From: Calidihabitans tengchongensis
GTDB taxonomy: Bacteria > Sysuimicrobiota > Sysuimicrobiia > Sysuimicrobiales > Kaftiobacteriaceae
Direction of reading: 5' to 3'
DNA: 64,000 nt
Assembly (NCBI GenBank): GCA_031459615.1
Contig: JAVKIE010000005.1
Span: 62,001-126,000 of the forward strand
The notes under the pieces are model-generated. The model saw nothing but the letters and a program-made list of their open reading frames with translations, had not been told where the DNA came from and did not search any database. Numbering within the stretch: the first letter of the stretch is position 1; each line of letters begins with the position of its first letter. The position numbers and the translations under genes were made by a program. Below, piece after piece: positions 8,369 through 16,051 of the stretch.

Positions 8369-8829
8369 CCTCTCAGCCTCCACTGTCCGCCGACCCGCAC
8401 CAGATGGCGCCGGGGGACGATCCCGGTCTGCCGGTCGACGAAGGCGATCTCGTCGGTCTCGATGCGCAGCACGGGGTAGTCCGGTGAGGCGAAGTGCCGC
8501 TCGAATTCCGGGGCGGCGCGGGTCAGACGGTCCCGAGCCCACGCCTCTTCCTCCCCGGTGACCACGCGGGCCGCGCCCGCCGCCTGCAGCCACGCCCGGG
8601 CCTCCCGGTCGTCCACCGCGAAGGCCACCCGGGGGTTGGCCCGCAGGTGCTGGAGGGTGCGGGCGTCGGCGCGCTGGCAGATGTAGATGTCCAGCTCGCG
8701 GGCCACGTAGAAGCTGCTGGCCGCCCAGGGTCGGTCCCGGTAGGAGGTGGCCAGAGTGCACACCCGGCGCGCCGCCAGGTGGGCCCGGGCGGCCTCCAGC
8801 ACCTTCTGGGGTGCGATCTCCCCGCTCAT
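8365..8829 (-). CDS. FMN-binding split-barrel (pyridoxamine 5'-phosphate oxidase-like) protein
   Basis: A 154-aa protein of the PNPOx-like/FMN-binding split-barrel class. The pattern VCTLATSYRDRPWAASSFYV followed by DIYICQRADARTLQHLRANPRVAFAV is characteristic: first barrel strands, then the HxxNP-like helix. Members bind FMN, F420 or heme and act as small reductases or oxidases; the cofactor cannot be read here. It lies second in the six-gene chain with ATGA overlaps on both sides (start ATG 8829, stop 8365), which suggests a role with the quinone genes, perhaps as a redox partner. That role is speculative. Confidence 0.82.
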   Translation of the reverse strand: MSGEIAPQKVLEAARAHLAARRVCTLATSYRDRPWAASSFYVARELDIYICQRADARTLQHLRANPRVAFAVDDREARAWLQAAGAARVVTGEEEAWARDRLTRAAPEFERHFASPDYPVLRIETDEIAFVDRQTGIVPRRHLVRVGGQWRLRG

Positions 8830-9437
8830 GGTCGCGAGGGTGCGTCGGGGTGGGGGGCGCCGATGCTGCGCAGCAGGAGCGCGCGCAGCGCTGGCAGCCG
8901 CGCGATCAGGGGATCGCCATCCTCCAGCAGCCACTGGGCGATCACCTCGTTGCAGGCCCCCACCCAGGCCCGGGCGGCCAGAGCCGTGTCCTGGGGCGGG
9001 ATCGACCCCTCCGCTACGGCGCGGTCCAGGTGGCGCTGGATGAGGGACGCGAACCGCCGATGGATCTCCAGGCGCGCCCGTTCGACTTCGGGGCCCACGC
9101 CCACCGCCTCCACCAGGAGGATGCGGGCCAGGCTCCGGTGCGCCGCCGCCGTCTCCAGGACCACGCGGAGGGCGGCGTCCACCTTGGCCAGGGCGCCCCG
9201 CTCGGCCCCGATGGCCTCCTCCACCGCCCTCTCCACCAGGTCGGCCAGGTCATGCATCAGGGTCAGAAAGACGTCCTGCTTGCTGGTGAAGTAGTGGTAG
9301 AAGGCGCCCTTGCTGGTTCCCGAAGCCGCCACGATGTCGTCGACGACCGCGCCGTGGTAGCCTTTGGAGGCGAACACCTCCATGGCCGCCTGCAGCAGCC
9401 GATCCCGGGTGGAAGGGCGCGCCGATACCGGGCTCAT
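8826..9437 (-). CDS. TetR-family transcriptional regulator
   Basis: First gene of the six-gene chain and its likely autoregulator. The 203-aa protein has a canonical TetR N-terminal helix-turn-helix: RDRLLQAAMEVFASKGYHGA, VVDDIVAASGTSKGAFYHYF and SKQDVFL (about residues 10-58). The remainder is helical and should form the ligand/dimer domain, with no recognisable ligand signature. The ATG at 9437 was preferred over an upstream in-frame ATG that would run through the promoter. A perfect 18-bp palindrome lies 31-48 nt upstream of the start and just downstream of a good -35/-10 pair, as expected for TetR repression. Confidence 0.92.
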   Translation of the reverse strand: MSPVSARPSTRDRLLQAAMEVFASKGYHGAVVDDIVAASGTSKGAFYHYFTSKQDVFLTLMHDLADLVERAVEEAIGAERGALAKVDAALRVVLETAAAHRSLARILLVEAVGVGPEVERARLEIHRRFASLIQRHLDRAVAEGSIPPQDTALAARAWVGACNEVIAQWLLEDGDPLIARLPALRALLLRSIGAPHPDAPSRP

Positions 9438-9467
9438 GGCAGGATCCCGTCTTCGCGGCCGGGAATT

Positions 9468-9485
9468 AGACCGACGCGTCGGTCT
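9468..9485. promoter_or_regulatory. Putative TetR operator, perfect 18-bp palindrome
   Basis: AGACCGACGCGTCGGTCT reads identically on both strands. It sits between the divergent TetR gene and the UbiA-family gene, downstream of the minus-strand promoter core, so a bound dimer should block transcription of the six-gene chain and might affect the plus-strand gene. Size, symmetry and place fit TetR operators. Confidence 0.75.
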
Positions 9486-9495
9486 GACGCCAGTC

Positions 9496-9525
9496 ACGAT
9501 AGCCCAGAGTGCCTCTGCCTGTCAA
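9496..9525 (-). promoter_or_regulatory. Sigma70-type promoter of the TetR/ABC/menA/menG chain
   Basis: On the minus strand, TTGACA (complement of 9520-9525) is followed after 18 nt by TATCGT (complement of 9496-9501). Transcription would begin around 9490, placing the 18-bp palindrome in the first 25 nt of the transcript. Confidence 0.6.
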
Positions 9526-9557
9526 TGAGGCAGGGGTTGGCCGGGGAGGAGATGGCC

Positions 9558-10580
9558 ATGACCACCGCGCCCACCCTGCGGGGACCCAGGCTGTGGCTGC
9601 GGGCGTTTGTGGGGTTTTACCCGCCCCACGACCCCGCGGCGCGAGGTCTGGACCCTGTCGCGCGCTTCCTGTTTTCCGCCCGCAGCGTGATCCTGGTCAT
9701 CTCCGCCCAGGCGGCCGTGATCGCCGGGCTGCTGGCGGCCGCCGCCCGCCGGTTCGACCTCCCGGCGTTCGCCCTGGTCCTGGTCGGGTTCGTCACCGCC
9801 CACATGATCAGCAACCTGCTCAACGACTACTTCGGATATCACCGCGGCGACGACACCCCCGACTCGCCGCGCATGCGCTACACCATGCACCCCTTCGCCG
9901 GCGGCGTCCTCGACCGGCGGACATTCCTGGCGGGGATGGCGATCCTGGCTGCGGTCGGCACCTCCATCGTGGCCTACTTCTGGATGCGCCGGGGTCCGCT
10001 GGCGCTGGCGTTCGCCGCCGCCGGGTTGCTGGTCCTGTACCTGTATGACGCCGCGCCACGGACGCTGAAGGACATCGGCCTGGGAGAGATCGCCGCCTTC
10101 ACCGTCTGGGGCCCGCTGATGGTGGGCGGGGGATATGTCGTCATCACCGGGCAGATCCGGCCGGAGCCGTTTCTGGTCTCGGTCCCCTACGGGCTGGGGG
10201 TGATGTCGATCCTGATGGGCAAGCATATCGACCAGCTGGATTTCGACGCCCCCCACGGGCACCGCACCCTGCCGGTGATCCTGGGCGAGCGCTTGGCCCG
10301 GAGGTGCAACCAGGCCATCGTCGCCGGCATGTACGCCATCACGGCCCTGCTGATCGCCGCGGGTATTCTCACGCCCTGGGCGGCCCTGGTCGCCACCGCG
10401 GCCCCGCGCGGCTGGCAGGCGCTGCGGATCCTGGATCGCCCCCGGCCGTCCAGCCCCCCGCCGGGATATGTGGGCTGGCCCCTGTGGTATCACCGGGTCA
10501 GCCTGGTCCACAACCGCCGCTTCGGATGGGCGTACATCGGCGGGCTCGCCCTGGGCACGGCGGTCACGCTGTTGCGGTAG
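9558..10580 (+). CDS. UbiA-family prenyltransferase (MenA-like)
   Basis: Integral-membrane aromatic or lipid prenyltransferase, 340 aa with about eight or nine hydrophobic segments. The first Asp-rich region reads NLLNDYFGYHRGDDTPDS, where the residue four after the first Asp is Gly rather than Asp. The second reads HIDQLDFDAPHGHRTLPVIL. These differ from the canonical motifs in the fused MenA next door, so the acceptor may not be dihydroxynaphthoate. The start is uncertain: ATG at 9558 has GGAGG 8 nt upstream, while ATGs at 9525 and 9552 are also in frame. It is divergent from the TetR chain and shares its operator region, suggesting joint control. Confidence 0.85.
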   Translation: MTTAPTLRGPRLWLRAFVGFYPPHDPAARGLDPVARFLFSARSVILVISAQAAVIAGLLAAAARRFDLPAFALVLVGFVTAHMISNLLNDYFGYHRGDDTPDSPRMRYTMHPFAGGVLDRRTFLAGMAILAAVGTSIVAYFWMRRGPLALAFAAAGLLVLYLYDAAPRTLKDIGLGEIAAFTVWGPLMVGGGYVVITGQIRPEPFLVSVPYGLGVMSILMGKHIDQLDFDAPHGHRTLPVILGERLARRCNQAIVAGMYAITALLIAAGILTPWAALVATAAPRGWQALRILDRPRPSSPPPGYVGWPLWYHRVSLVHNRRFGWAYIGGLALGTAVTLLR

Positions 10581-10796
10581 AAGCACCCCCCGACGACCCC
10601 AGCCCGCAATAAAACGGGCGTTGACAGTCGTCTGCATTTGCAAAAAGCGCCGCCTTGGAGGTGGCCGCCGGGTTTCGCCCGGAGCATGTCCGCCCCGGAC
10701 ACCCAGGCAGTTCCACCCGGCTACCCGGCGTTCTCGATCCCTGTGACTCCACTCTCTCGCCCTCCGGCCCGCGGGGGCGGAACAGGAGGCAGCGCG

Positions 10797-11250
10797 ATGC
10801 GACCTGCCAGGCGGGTAGCGGGATCCGTGGTCTCCGCCGTGTTCCTCTGCGCGGCGCTTGGGGCGTCCGCGGCGTGGTCCCAGGCCCCGCGCGCCCAGGT
10901 GCTCGTTCTGAGCAACAGTTCCCCCCACATCTCGGTCATCGATGGCCAGACTCACCAGGTCATCCGGACCGCCGACGTCCCGGGGCTCAAGGCCTGGGGA
11001 TACAACGACGCCAACAACTACTTCGACGGCCGGCACCTGTGGCTGGGGGCCGTCGACCCGGACACGCGCGAGCGCTTCGTGAATGTCCTGGACGTCGATT
11101 CGCTCCAGGTCGTCCGGAAGATCTCCCTGGGGGTTGACGGCTTCGGAATCTTCATCGGGCGCCTGTCGAAGCGCACGGGGACCGTCTTCGTCGCCAAGGG
11201 GCTCGCCCGGCAGCTGTACTCCATTGACCCCCGCACCTACGAGAAGCCCC
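10797..11250 (+). pseudogene. Truncated secreted YVTN/beta-propeller-like gene
   Basis: An ATG at 10797 with AGGAGG 7 nt upstream opens a frame with a Sec signal (basic start, VVSAVFLCAALGASAAWSQ). About 120 residues follow with strand-turn patterns such as VLVLSNSSPHISVIDGQTH and FVNVLDVDSLQVVRKISLGV, like YVTN-type propeller proteins. Near 11250, after SIDPRTYEK, the sense ends. In the original frame the sequence becomes arginine/proline-rich nonsense, whereas a different frame continues as a membrane tail. Complete relatives are several hundred residues, so this is a 5' remnant. Either a deletion or a misassembly is possible. Confidence 0.6.
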
Positions 11251-11382
11251 AAGGGGATCCTCGGCTTCGTGATCCCCCTGATCTGGCTGCACTTCGCCTT
11301 CAACTTCGCCGTCCTGGTCCTGCTCGTTCTCACGTGGGACCACGTGCGGGATCGCCGGCTCTCCACAGCCTCCGCCGCCTGA
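11251..11382 (+). pseudogene. 3' fragment of an unrelated membrane protein
   Basis: In the frame shifted relative to the preceding remnant, KGILGFVIPLIWLHFAFNFA and the following LLVLTWDHVRDRRL give one transmembrane segment, a basic cytosolic tail and a stop at 11382. Nothing links it to the propeller-like remnant, so it looks like the end of a second gene joined by deletion. The family is not recognised. Confidence 0.5.
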
Positions 11383-11473
11383 CGCCCCGGGCAGGGACGG
11401 AACGTCCGCACCGGGCCAGGCCCCGCGGTGCGGCGGGCCGGGCCCTGGAGACCCGCCCGCCGGCAGGACGCGC

Positions 11474-12265
11474 TCACGCGGCCAGCAGGCGGACCATCTC
11501 GCCGTGGACGCGCCCGTTGCTGGCCAGGACGTCGCGGCAGTCCAGGTGGTAGGGGGCTCCGCGCATGTCGGTGATCCGGCCCCCGGCTTCCTGGACCAGC
11601 AGAGCCCCGGCGGCCACGTCCCACGGGTTGAGGCCGGGCTCCCAGAAGGCGTCCAGCCGGCCAGCCGCCACATAGGCCAGGTGCAGGGCCGCCGCGCCCA
11701 GGATGCGCACCTCGATGGCCGTGCGCATCAGCCGCCGGATCTGCGCGATGTTCAGCCCCGTCTCGCGGATCTCGTAGGGCAGCCCGGTGGCCACCACGGC
11801 CTCGGCCACGGCCGCGATGTCCGACACCCCCAGGGGCCGCTCGTCATTCCCCCGCCGCACGACGGCCCCGCCGCCCCGCCGGGCCACGAACAGTTCGTCC
11901 AGGGGGGGATGGTAGACCACCCCGGCCACCAGCTCGCCGTCCCGCGCCAGGGCGATGGAGACGGCAAACAGGGGCACGCCGTGGGCGAAGTTGGTGGTGC
12001 CGTCCAGAGGGTCTACGATCCACCGGTACGGCCCTCCGGAGCGGACGGTTCCCTCCTCGGCCAGGATGCCGTGGTCGGGGAAGCGCCGGGCCAGCAGGCC
12101 CACGATGAGGTCTTCGGCCATCCGGTCCGCCCGGGTCACCAGGTCGGCGGGCCCCCGCTTGGTGGTCACGGCCTTGGCCTCCCGGGGCGCCGCCAGCATG
12201 CCGTTCAGCAGCCGGCCCGCCTGCACCGCCGCGTCGGCGGCCGCCGCCACGAACTCTGCCTCCAC
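11474..12265 (-). CDS. suhB: Inositol monophosphatase family protein
   Basis: Mg-dependent phosphatase of inositol phosphates or related sugar phosphates; cytosolic. The 263-aa protein shows the full metal-binding set: DLVTRADRMAE, the acidic pair in GILAEEG, WIVDPLDGTTNF (DPLDGT core) and LNPWDVAAGALLVQEAGG. The GTG at 12265 has GGAGG 6 nt upstream and gives the expected length. It converges on the chimeric remnant and diverges from the GNAT gene across about 155 nt. Homologues vary in substrate (inositol-1-phosphate, fructose-1,6-bisphosphate, histidinol phosphate), so the gene symbol is given by family only. Confidence 0.92.
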   Translation of the reverse strand: MEAEFVAAAADAAVQAGRLLNGMLAAPREAKAVTTKRGPADLVTRADRMAEDLIVGLLARRFPDHGILAEEGTVRSGGPYRWIVDPLDGTTNFAHGVPLFAVSIALARDGELVAGVVYHPPLDELFVARRGGGAVVRRGNDERPLGVSDIAAVAEAVVATGLPYEIRETGLNIAQIRRLMRTAIEVRILGAAALHLAYVAAGRLDAFWEPGLNPWDVAAGALLVQEAGGRITDMRGAPYHLDCRDVLASNGRVHGEMVRLLAA

Positions 12266-12420
12266 AGACCACCTCCTGTCGGACCGCGCGCCTGGCCGGA
12301 TCTCCCGCGGGCCGCGCACGGTGGATGGCGTTCTGCGGCGGCGGCGGTCCCCCCTGTCCGGTTGCGGGGGAGGGAACCCGCCAGGAGGGGCCGCCCCCGC
12401 GCGCACGGAAGGAAGGACCT

Positions 12421-12924
12421 GTGGCTGCGACCGTCGAGATCCGCCGCGCCACATCGCGGGATATCGGAGGGATCCTGCCCATCTGGGGCCAGCTGGCCGA
12501 GTTCCACTCGGCTCTGGACCCGGCGTTCCGGCCGGCGCCTGACTGGGAGCGGGAGTACGGGGCGTACCTGCGGGCCCTGCTGGCCCGGGACGACGCTCTG
12601 GCGGTGGTGGCCCGGGACGGCGAGGAGATCATCGGCTACGCGGTGGGGCGCATCACCACCATGCCGGCCTTCTTCGCCCAGCGGCAGCGCGGCTACATCC
12701 ACGACGTGTACGTGCGGCCCGAGTACCGCCGCCGCGGCATCGGCCGGCGCCTGGTGGAGGAGATCCTGGCCTGGCTGCGCCGGCGCGGGGTCACCCTGGT
12801 GGAGCTCACCGTCGCGGCCGCCAACGAGGCCATCCCGTTCTGGGAGCGCCTGGGGTTCCGGGTGTACATGCACCAGATGAAGCTGGACCTGCTCCAGAGG
12901 CGGGAACCGCCCCGCAGGGGGTGA
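12421..12924 (+). CDS. GNAT-family N-acetyltransferase
   Basis: Acetyl-CoA-dependent acetyltransferase, 167 aa, substrate unknown. Motif A is clear: YIHDVYVRPEYRRRGIGRRL carries the R-x-x-G-x-G/A pyrophosphate loop. It is followed by the C-terminal VTLVELTVAAANEAIPFWER and LGFRVYMHQMKL strand-turn typical of the fold. The GTG at 12421 follows a GGAAGGA ribosome site. It ends 7 nt before the M24 gene and probably heads a plus-strand operon with it, DUF1028 and the uroporphyrinogen decarboxylase-family gene. Confidence 0.88.
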   Translation: MAATVEIRRATSRDIGGILPIWGQLAEFHSALDPAFRPAPDWEREYGAYLRALLARDDALAVVARDGEEIIGYAVGRITTMPAFFAQRQRGYIHDVYVRPEYRRRGIGRRLVEEILAWLRRRGVTLVELTVAAANEAIPFWERLGFRVYMHQMKLDLLQRREPPRRG

Positions 12925-12931
12925 GACGGCC

Positions 12932-14068
12932 GTGCGCCTGGACGCAGTCCTCCGCGACGTGCGCGACGCCGGGCTGGACGCCCTGCTGGTCAGCACCCCC
13001 GCCAACACCTACTACGTCTCCGGGTTCCGGGCCGTCATCTACTCGCGGCCGGTCCTGGTGGTGGTGGCCGACCACCCGGTGCTCATCGTCCCCGAACTGG
13101 AGCTGGCCCACGCCCGCCAGCGCTCGCGCATCGCCGACGTCCGTGCCTATTCGGACGCCGACCTGGGAGGCCTGGAGGGGCGGTCGCCGCTGCATCTGGC
13201 CCTGGACTGCGCGATGGACGCCCTGCGCGAGCTGGAACTGCACGGACGGCGGGTGGGGTTCGAGCCCGGCGGCCTCACCGCCGAGGGCCACGCCTACCTG
13301 GCGGAGAGGTGGGGACACCCGCTGCAGCCGGCGCGCGGGGTGGTGGAGCGCCGCCGGATGGTCAAGGACCGGGACGAGATCCGGCTGATCCGGATCAGCG
13401 CGGAGCTGGCGGAGCTGGGCATGCGGGTGGAGGTGGAGAGCAGCCGGCCCGGGGTCAGCGAGATCGAGATCATGGCCCGGGGCGATGCCGCCATGCTGGT
13501 GGAGGCGGCCCGCCGCTACCCCGAGCACCACGTCACCGCCGGCTCGCGGCCGGTCTCGGGCGACAAGACCGTCCTGCCCCACTCGCTGCCCTCGGGCCGC
13601 CGCCTGCGGCGAGGCGACGTGGTCATCCACGGGACCGGGTGCGCCACCGAGGGCTATCACGCCGAAGACGAGCGCACCATGATCGTGGGGCCGCCCACCG
13701 CCGCCCAGCGGCAGCTATACGAGCTGATGGTGCGCGCCCAGCAGGCGGCCCTGGAGGCGATCCGGCCCGGCGTGCCCTGCAGCGCGGTGGACCGGGCCGC
13801 CCGCCGGGTGATCGACGAGGCCGGGTACGGGCACGCGTTCATCCACCGCACCGGCCACGGCCTGGGCATCGACATTCACGAGCTGCCCTTCTTCGCGCCC
13901 GGCGACCACACCGTGCTGGCCCCCGGCATGGTGATGTCGGTGGAGCCCGGCATCTACGTGGAGGGCGTGGGGGGGTTCCGCCACTCGGACACGGTGGTGG
14001 TCACCGAGGAGGGCTGTGAGATCCTGACCCGCTTCCCCAAATCCCTCGACGAGCTGAGCCGGCCGTGA
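12932..14068 (+). CDS. M24 (creatinase/Xaa-Pro peptidase-fold) protein with altered metal ligands
   Basis: A 378-aa protein with the creatinase N-terminal domain (about 1-125) and the pita-bread M24 domain (about 140-370). HRTGHGLGIDIHE and SVEPGIYVEG carry the conserved His and Glu. The first metal-Asp strand reads GDVVIHGTGC instead of GDxxxxDxG, and the final ligand motif reads FRHSDTVVVT instead of RxEDT, so two of the five ligands seem replaced. This resembles creatinase-like, metal-free members of the family more than true Xaa-Pro dipeptidases. The GTG start is 7 nt after the GNAT stop. A C-N hydrolase role is possible; the substrate cannot be inferred. Confidence 0.85.
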   Translation: MRLDAVLRDVRDAGLDALLVSTPANTYYVSGFRAVIYSRPVLVVVADHPVLIVPELELAHARQRSRIADVRAYSDADLGGLEGRSPLHLALDCAMDALRELELHGRRVGFEPGGLTAEGHAYLAERWGHPLQPARGVVERRRMVKDRDEIRLIRISAELAELGMRVEVESSRPGVSEIEIMARGDAAMLVEAARRYPEHHVTAGSRPVSGDKTVLPHSLPSGRRLRRGDVVIHGTGCATEGYHAEDERTMIVGPPTAAQRQLYELMVRAQQAALEAIRPGVPCSAVDRAARRVIDEAGYGHAFIHRTGHGLGIDIHELPFFAPGDHTVLAPGMVMSVEPGIYVEGVGGFRHSDTVVVTEEGCEILTRFPKSLDELSRP

Positions 14069-14084
14069 GATCAGGGGGGATCCG

Positions 14085-14984
14085 ATGAGGTGTTCTGCCA
14101 TCGTCCCGTCCACCTTCTCCATCGTGGCCCTGGACCCGTCCACGGGCGAGGTGGGGGTTGCCGTGGCCAGCAAGTTCCTGGCCGTCGGCGCCGTGGTCCC
14201 CTGGGCGCGGGCCGGCGCCGGGGCCGTGGCCACCCAGGCGTGGGCCAACCTCGGCTACGGCCCCCAGGGGCTGGACCTGTTGGCGCGCGGCCACAGCGCC
14301 GAGGACGTGGTGCGGCTGCTCACCGAACCCGACCCGCAGCGGGACCACCGCCAGGTGGGCGTGGTGGACTGCCGCGGCAACGCCGCCGCCTGGACAGGGC
14401 GCGAGTGTCTGGCCTGGGCCGGCCACCGCACCGGGCGGGGCTATACGTGCCAGGGCAACATCCTGGCCGGGGCCGCCGTGGTAGACCGCATGGCGGAGGC
14501 GTTTGAGGGATCCACGGGCCCGCTGCCCGAGCGGCTGCTCGCCGCCCTGGAGGCCGGGCAGGCCGCGGGAGGTGACAGCCGGGGCCAGCAGTCGGCGGCG
14601 CTGTACGTGGCCAAGGAGAAGGGCAGTTACGGAGGCTACCTGGACCGCTACATCGACCTGCGGGTGGACGATCATCCCACGCCTCTGGTGGAGCTGCGCA
14701 CGCTGCTGGAGCTGCACCGGCTGTACTTCGGGACCACCGACCCCGCCCGCCTCACCCCCCTCACCGGCGCCGTCGCCCGGGAGGTGCAGCAGATCCTCCG
14801 CCGCCTGGGCTACTACCGCGGGGAGATCACCGGCGTCTACGACGACGCCACCCGGGAGGCGTTCCGCCGCTTCTGCGCCATCGAGAACTTCGAGGAGCGC
14901 TGGCGCGAGGACGACCTGGTGGACGGGGAGATCCTGCAGTTCATGCGGCGGCGTTTCGGGGCGCCCGCGGACCCGCAGCGATGA
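14085..14984 (+). CDS. DUF1028 protein with C-terminal peptidoglycan-binding-like domain
   Basis: The first 220 residues match DUF1028, an Ntn-hydrolase-like family. STFSIVALDPSTGEVGVAVA begins at about residue 9, with the internal Thr typical of the family, and VATQAWANLGYGPQGLDLL and GYTCQGNILAG follow. The C-terminal 80 residues (LTGAVAREVQQILRRLGYYR onward) resemble a peptidoglycan-binding-type helical repeat. The ATG at 14085 follows a GGGGGG-ATCCG ribosome site. Its stop overlaps the next start as ATGA. DUF1028 genes often neighbour peptidases and transporters, and here the M24 gene is immediately upstream. Function remains unknown. Confidence 0.85.
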   Translation: MRCSAIVPSTFSIVALDPSTGEVGVAVASKFLAVGAVVPWARAGAGAVATQAWANLGYGPQGLDLLARGHSAEDVVRLLTEPDPQRDHRQVGVVDCRGNAAAWTGRECLAWAGHRTGRGYTCQGNILAGAAVVDRMAEAFEGSTGPLPERLLAALEAGQAAGGDSRGQQSAALYVAKEKGSYGGYLDRYIDLRVDDHPTPLVELRTLLELHRLYFGTTDPARLTPLTGAVAREVQQILRRLGYYRGEITGVYDDATREAFRRFCAIENFEERWREDDLVDGEILQFMRRRFGAPADPQR

Positions 14985-15961
14985 CCGGCCGGGAGCGGGT
15001 CCTCGCCGCCATCAGGGGCGCGCCGGTGGACCGGGTGCCGGTGGCCCTGTGGCGTCACTTCCCCACCGACGACCAGAAAGCGGAGACGCTCGCCCGGGCC
15101 CACATCGCCTTCCAGCGGCAGTTCGGATGGGACCTGCTGAAGGTCACCCCGGCCAGCGGCTACTACGGCGACGACTGGGGGCTGCGGGCGGGGTACCGGC
15201 CCAACCGGGAGGGAGTGCGCCACTACACCGACCGCCCCGTCAAGAGGGCGGCCGACTGGAGGCGGCTGCGGGTTCTGGATGTCACCGCCGGGGCCTACGG
15301 CCGCGAGCTGCACGCCCTCGGCCTCATCCGCGGCGACCTGGCCGACGACCTGATCCTGGCCACCGTCTTCAGCCCCCTGACGGTGGCCCGCACCCTGTGC
15401 GGGGACCAGGCCCTGGTGCGCTACCTGCGGGAGTCCCCCGACGACCTCGTGGCGGGGCTGGAGGTCATCTCCGAGGTCACGGCGCGGTTTGCGTCCGAGG
15501 CGCTGGCCGCCGGAGCCGACGGGATCTTCTTCGCCACCCAGTGCGCCACCACCGACTACCTGACGGTGGAGGAGTACGAGGAGTTCGGGCGCCCCTACGA
15601 CCTGCGGGTTCTGGAGGCGGCGGCGGGAGCCGAGGTGCGGATGCTGCACCTGCACGGGACCGCGGTGATGTTCGACCAGCTGGCCGACTACCCGGTGGAC
15701 ATCATCAACTGGCACGACCGCCGCACCCCGCCCACCCTGGCCGAGGCCCGGCGGCGCTACTCGGGCTGCCTGGCGGGCGGCGTGGACGAGTGGGGCACGC
15801 TGTCCACCGGCACCACCGAGGAGATCGCCGCCCAGGTCGCCGACGCCATCGCCCAGGCCGGCGGCCGCGGGCTGCTGGTCACCGCCGGGTGCGTGGTCCC
15901 CGTCGACCTGCCGCCCGAAAGGCTCCTGGCCGTCCGGCGGGCTGTGGAGCGCCCCCCGTAG
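14981..15961 (+). CDS. Uroporphyrinogen decarboxylase (URO-D) family protein
   Basis: A 326-aa TIM-barrel protein of the URO-D superfamily. The opening MTGRERVLAAIRGAPVDRVP is the family's hallmark, and GADGIFFATQCATTDYLTVE and DIINWHDRRTPPTLAEARRR fit later barrel strands. The superfamily contains HemE and also corrinoid/coenzyme M methyltransferases (MtaA/CmuA type). HemE-specific Arg-rich N-terminal signatures are not evident, so a methyltransferase or unknown role is at least as likely. It starts inside the DUF1028 stop (ATGA), suggesting cotranslation with that hydrolase-like gene. Its last codons lie within a repeat-like block (15944-15965). Confidence 0.82.
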   Translation: MTGRERVLAAIRGAPVDRVPVALWRHFPTDDQKAETLARAHIAFQRQFGWDLLKVTPASGYYGDDWGLRAGYRPNREGVRHYTDRPVKRAADWRRLRVLDVTAGAYGRELHALGLIRGDLADDLILATVFSPLTVARTLCGDQALVRYLRESPDDLVAGLEVISEVTARFASEALAAGADGIFFATQCATTDYLTVEEYEEFGRPYDLRVLEAAAGAEVRMLHLHGTAVMFDQLADYPVDIINWHDRRTPPTLAEARRRYSGCLAGGVDEWGTLSTGTTEEIAAQVADAIAQAGGRGLLVTAGCVVPVDLPPERLLAVRRAVERPP

Positions 15962-15965
15962 GGGC
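15944..15965. repeat. Partial copy of the GGAGCGCCCC repeat block across a stop codon
   Basis: GTGGAGCGCCCCCCGTAGGGGC spans the last codons and TAG stop of the URO-D-family gene. It matches the first block of the composite repeat at 30.99 and 32.87 kb (GTGGAGCGCCCCGNNAGGGGC). Coincidence in GC-rich DNA cannot be excluded. Confidence 0.4.
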
Positions 15966-16027
15966 CGGCCCGCCGGCGGCGCGCCCGGCGCGTCCGCCGC
16001 CTTCGCGCTCATCGCCCGCTTTTGCGC

Positions 16028-16033
16028 TATAGT
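16028..16033 (+). promoter_or_regulatory. Probable -10 element for aconitase
   Basis: TATAGT lies 19 nt before the aconitase ATG in an otherwise GC-rich gap. No good -35 hexamer is visible at 16-18 nt. Several other genes in this window (tRNAs, recR, ykuK-like) show the same kind of AT-rich hexamer close to their start. Confidence 0.45.
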
Positions 16034-16051
16034 GGAAGGCGAACCCCGGCC

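Noticed and set aside
10581..10796. Riboswitch or promoter-rich leader before the truncated propeller gene
   Set aside because: A TTGACA at 10621 has no matching -10 and I could not recognise any conserved riboswitch core in the 216 nt.
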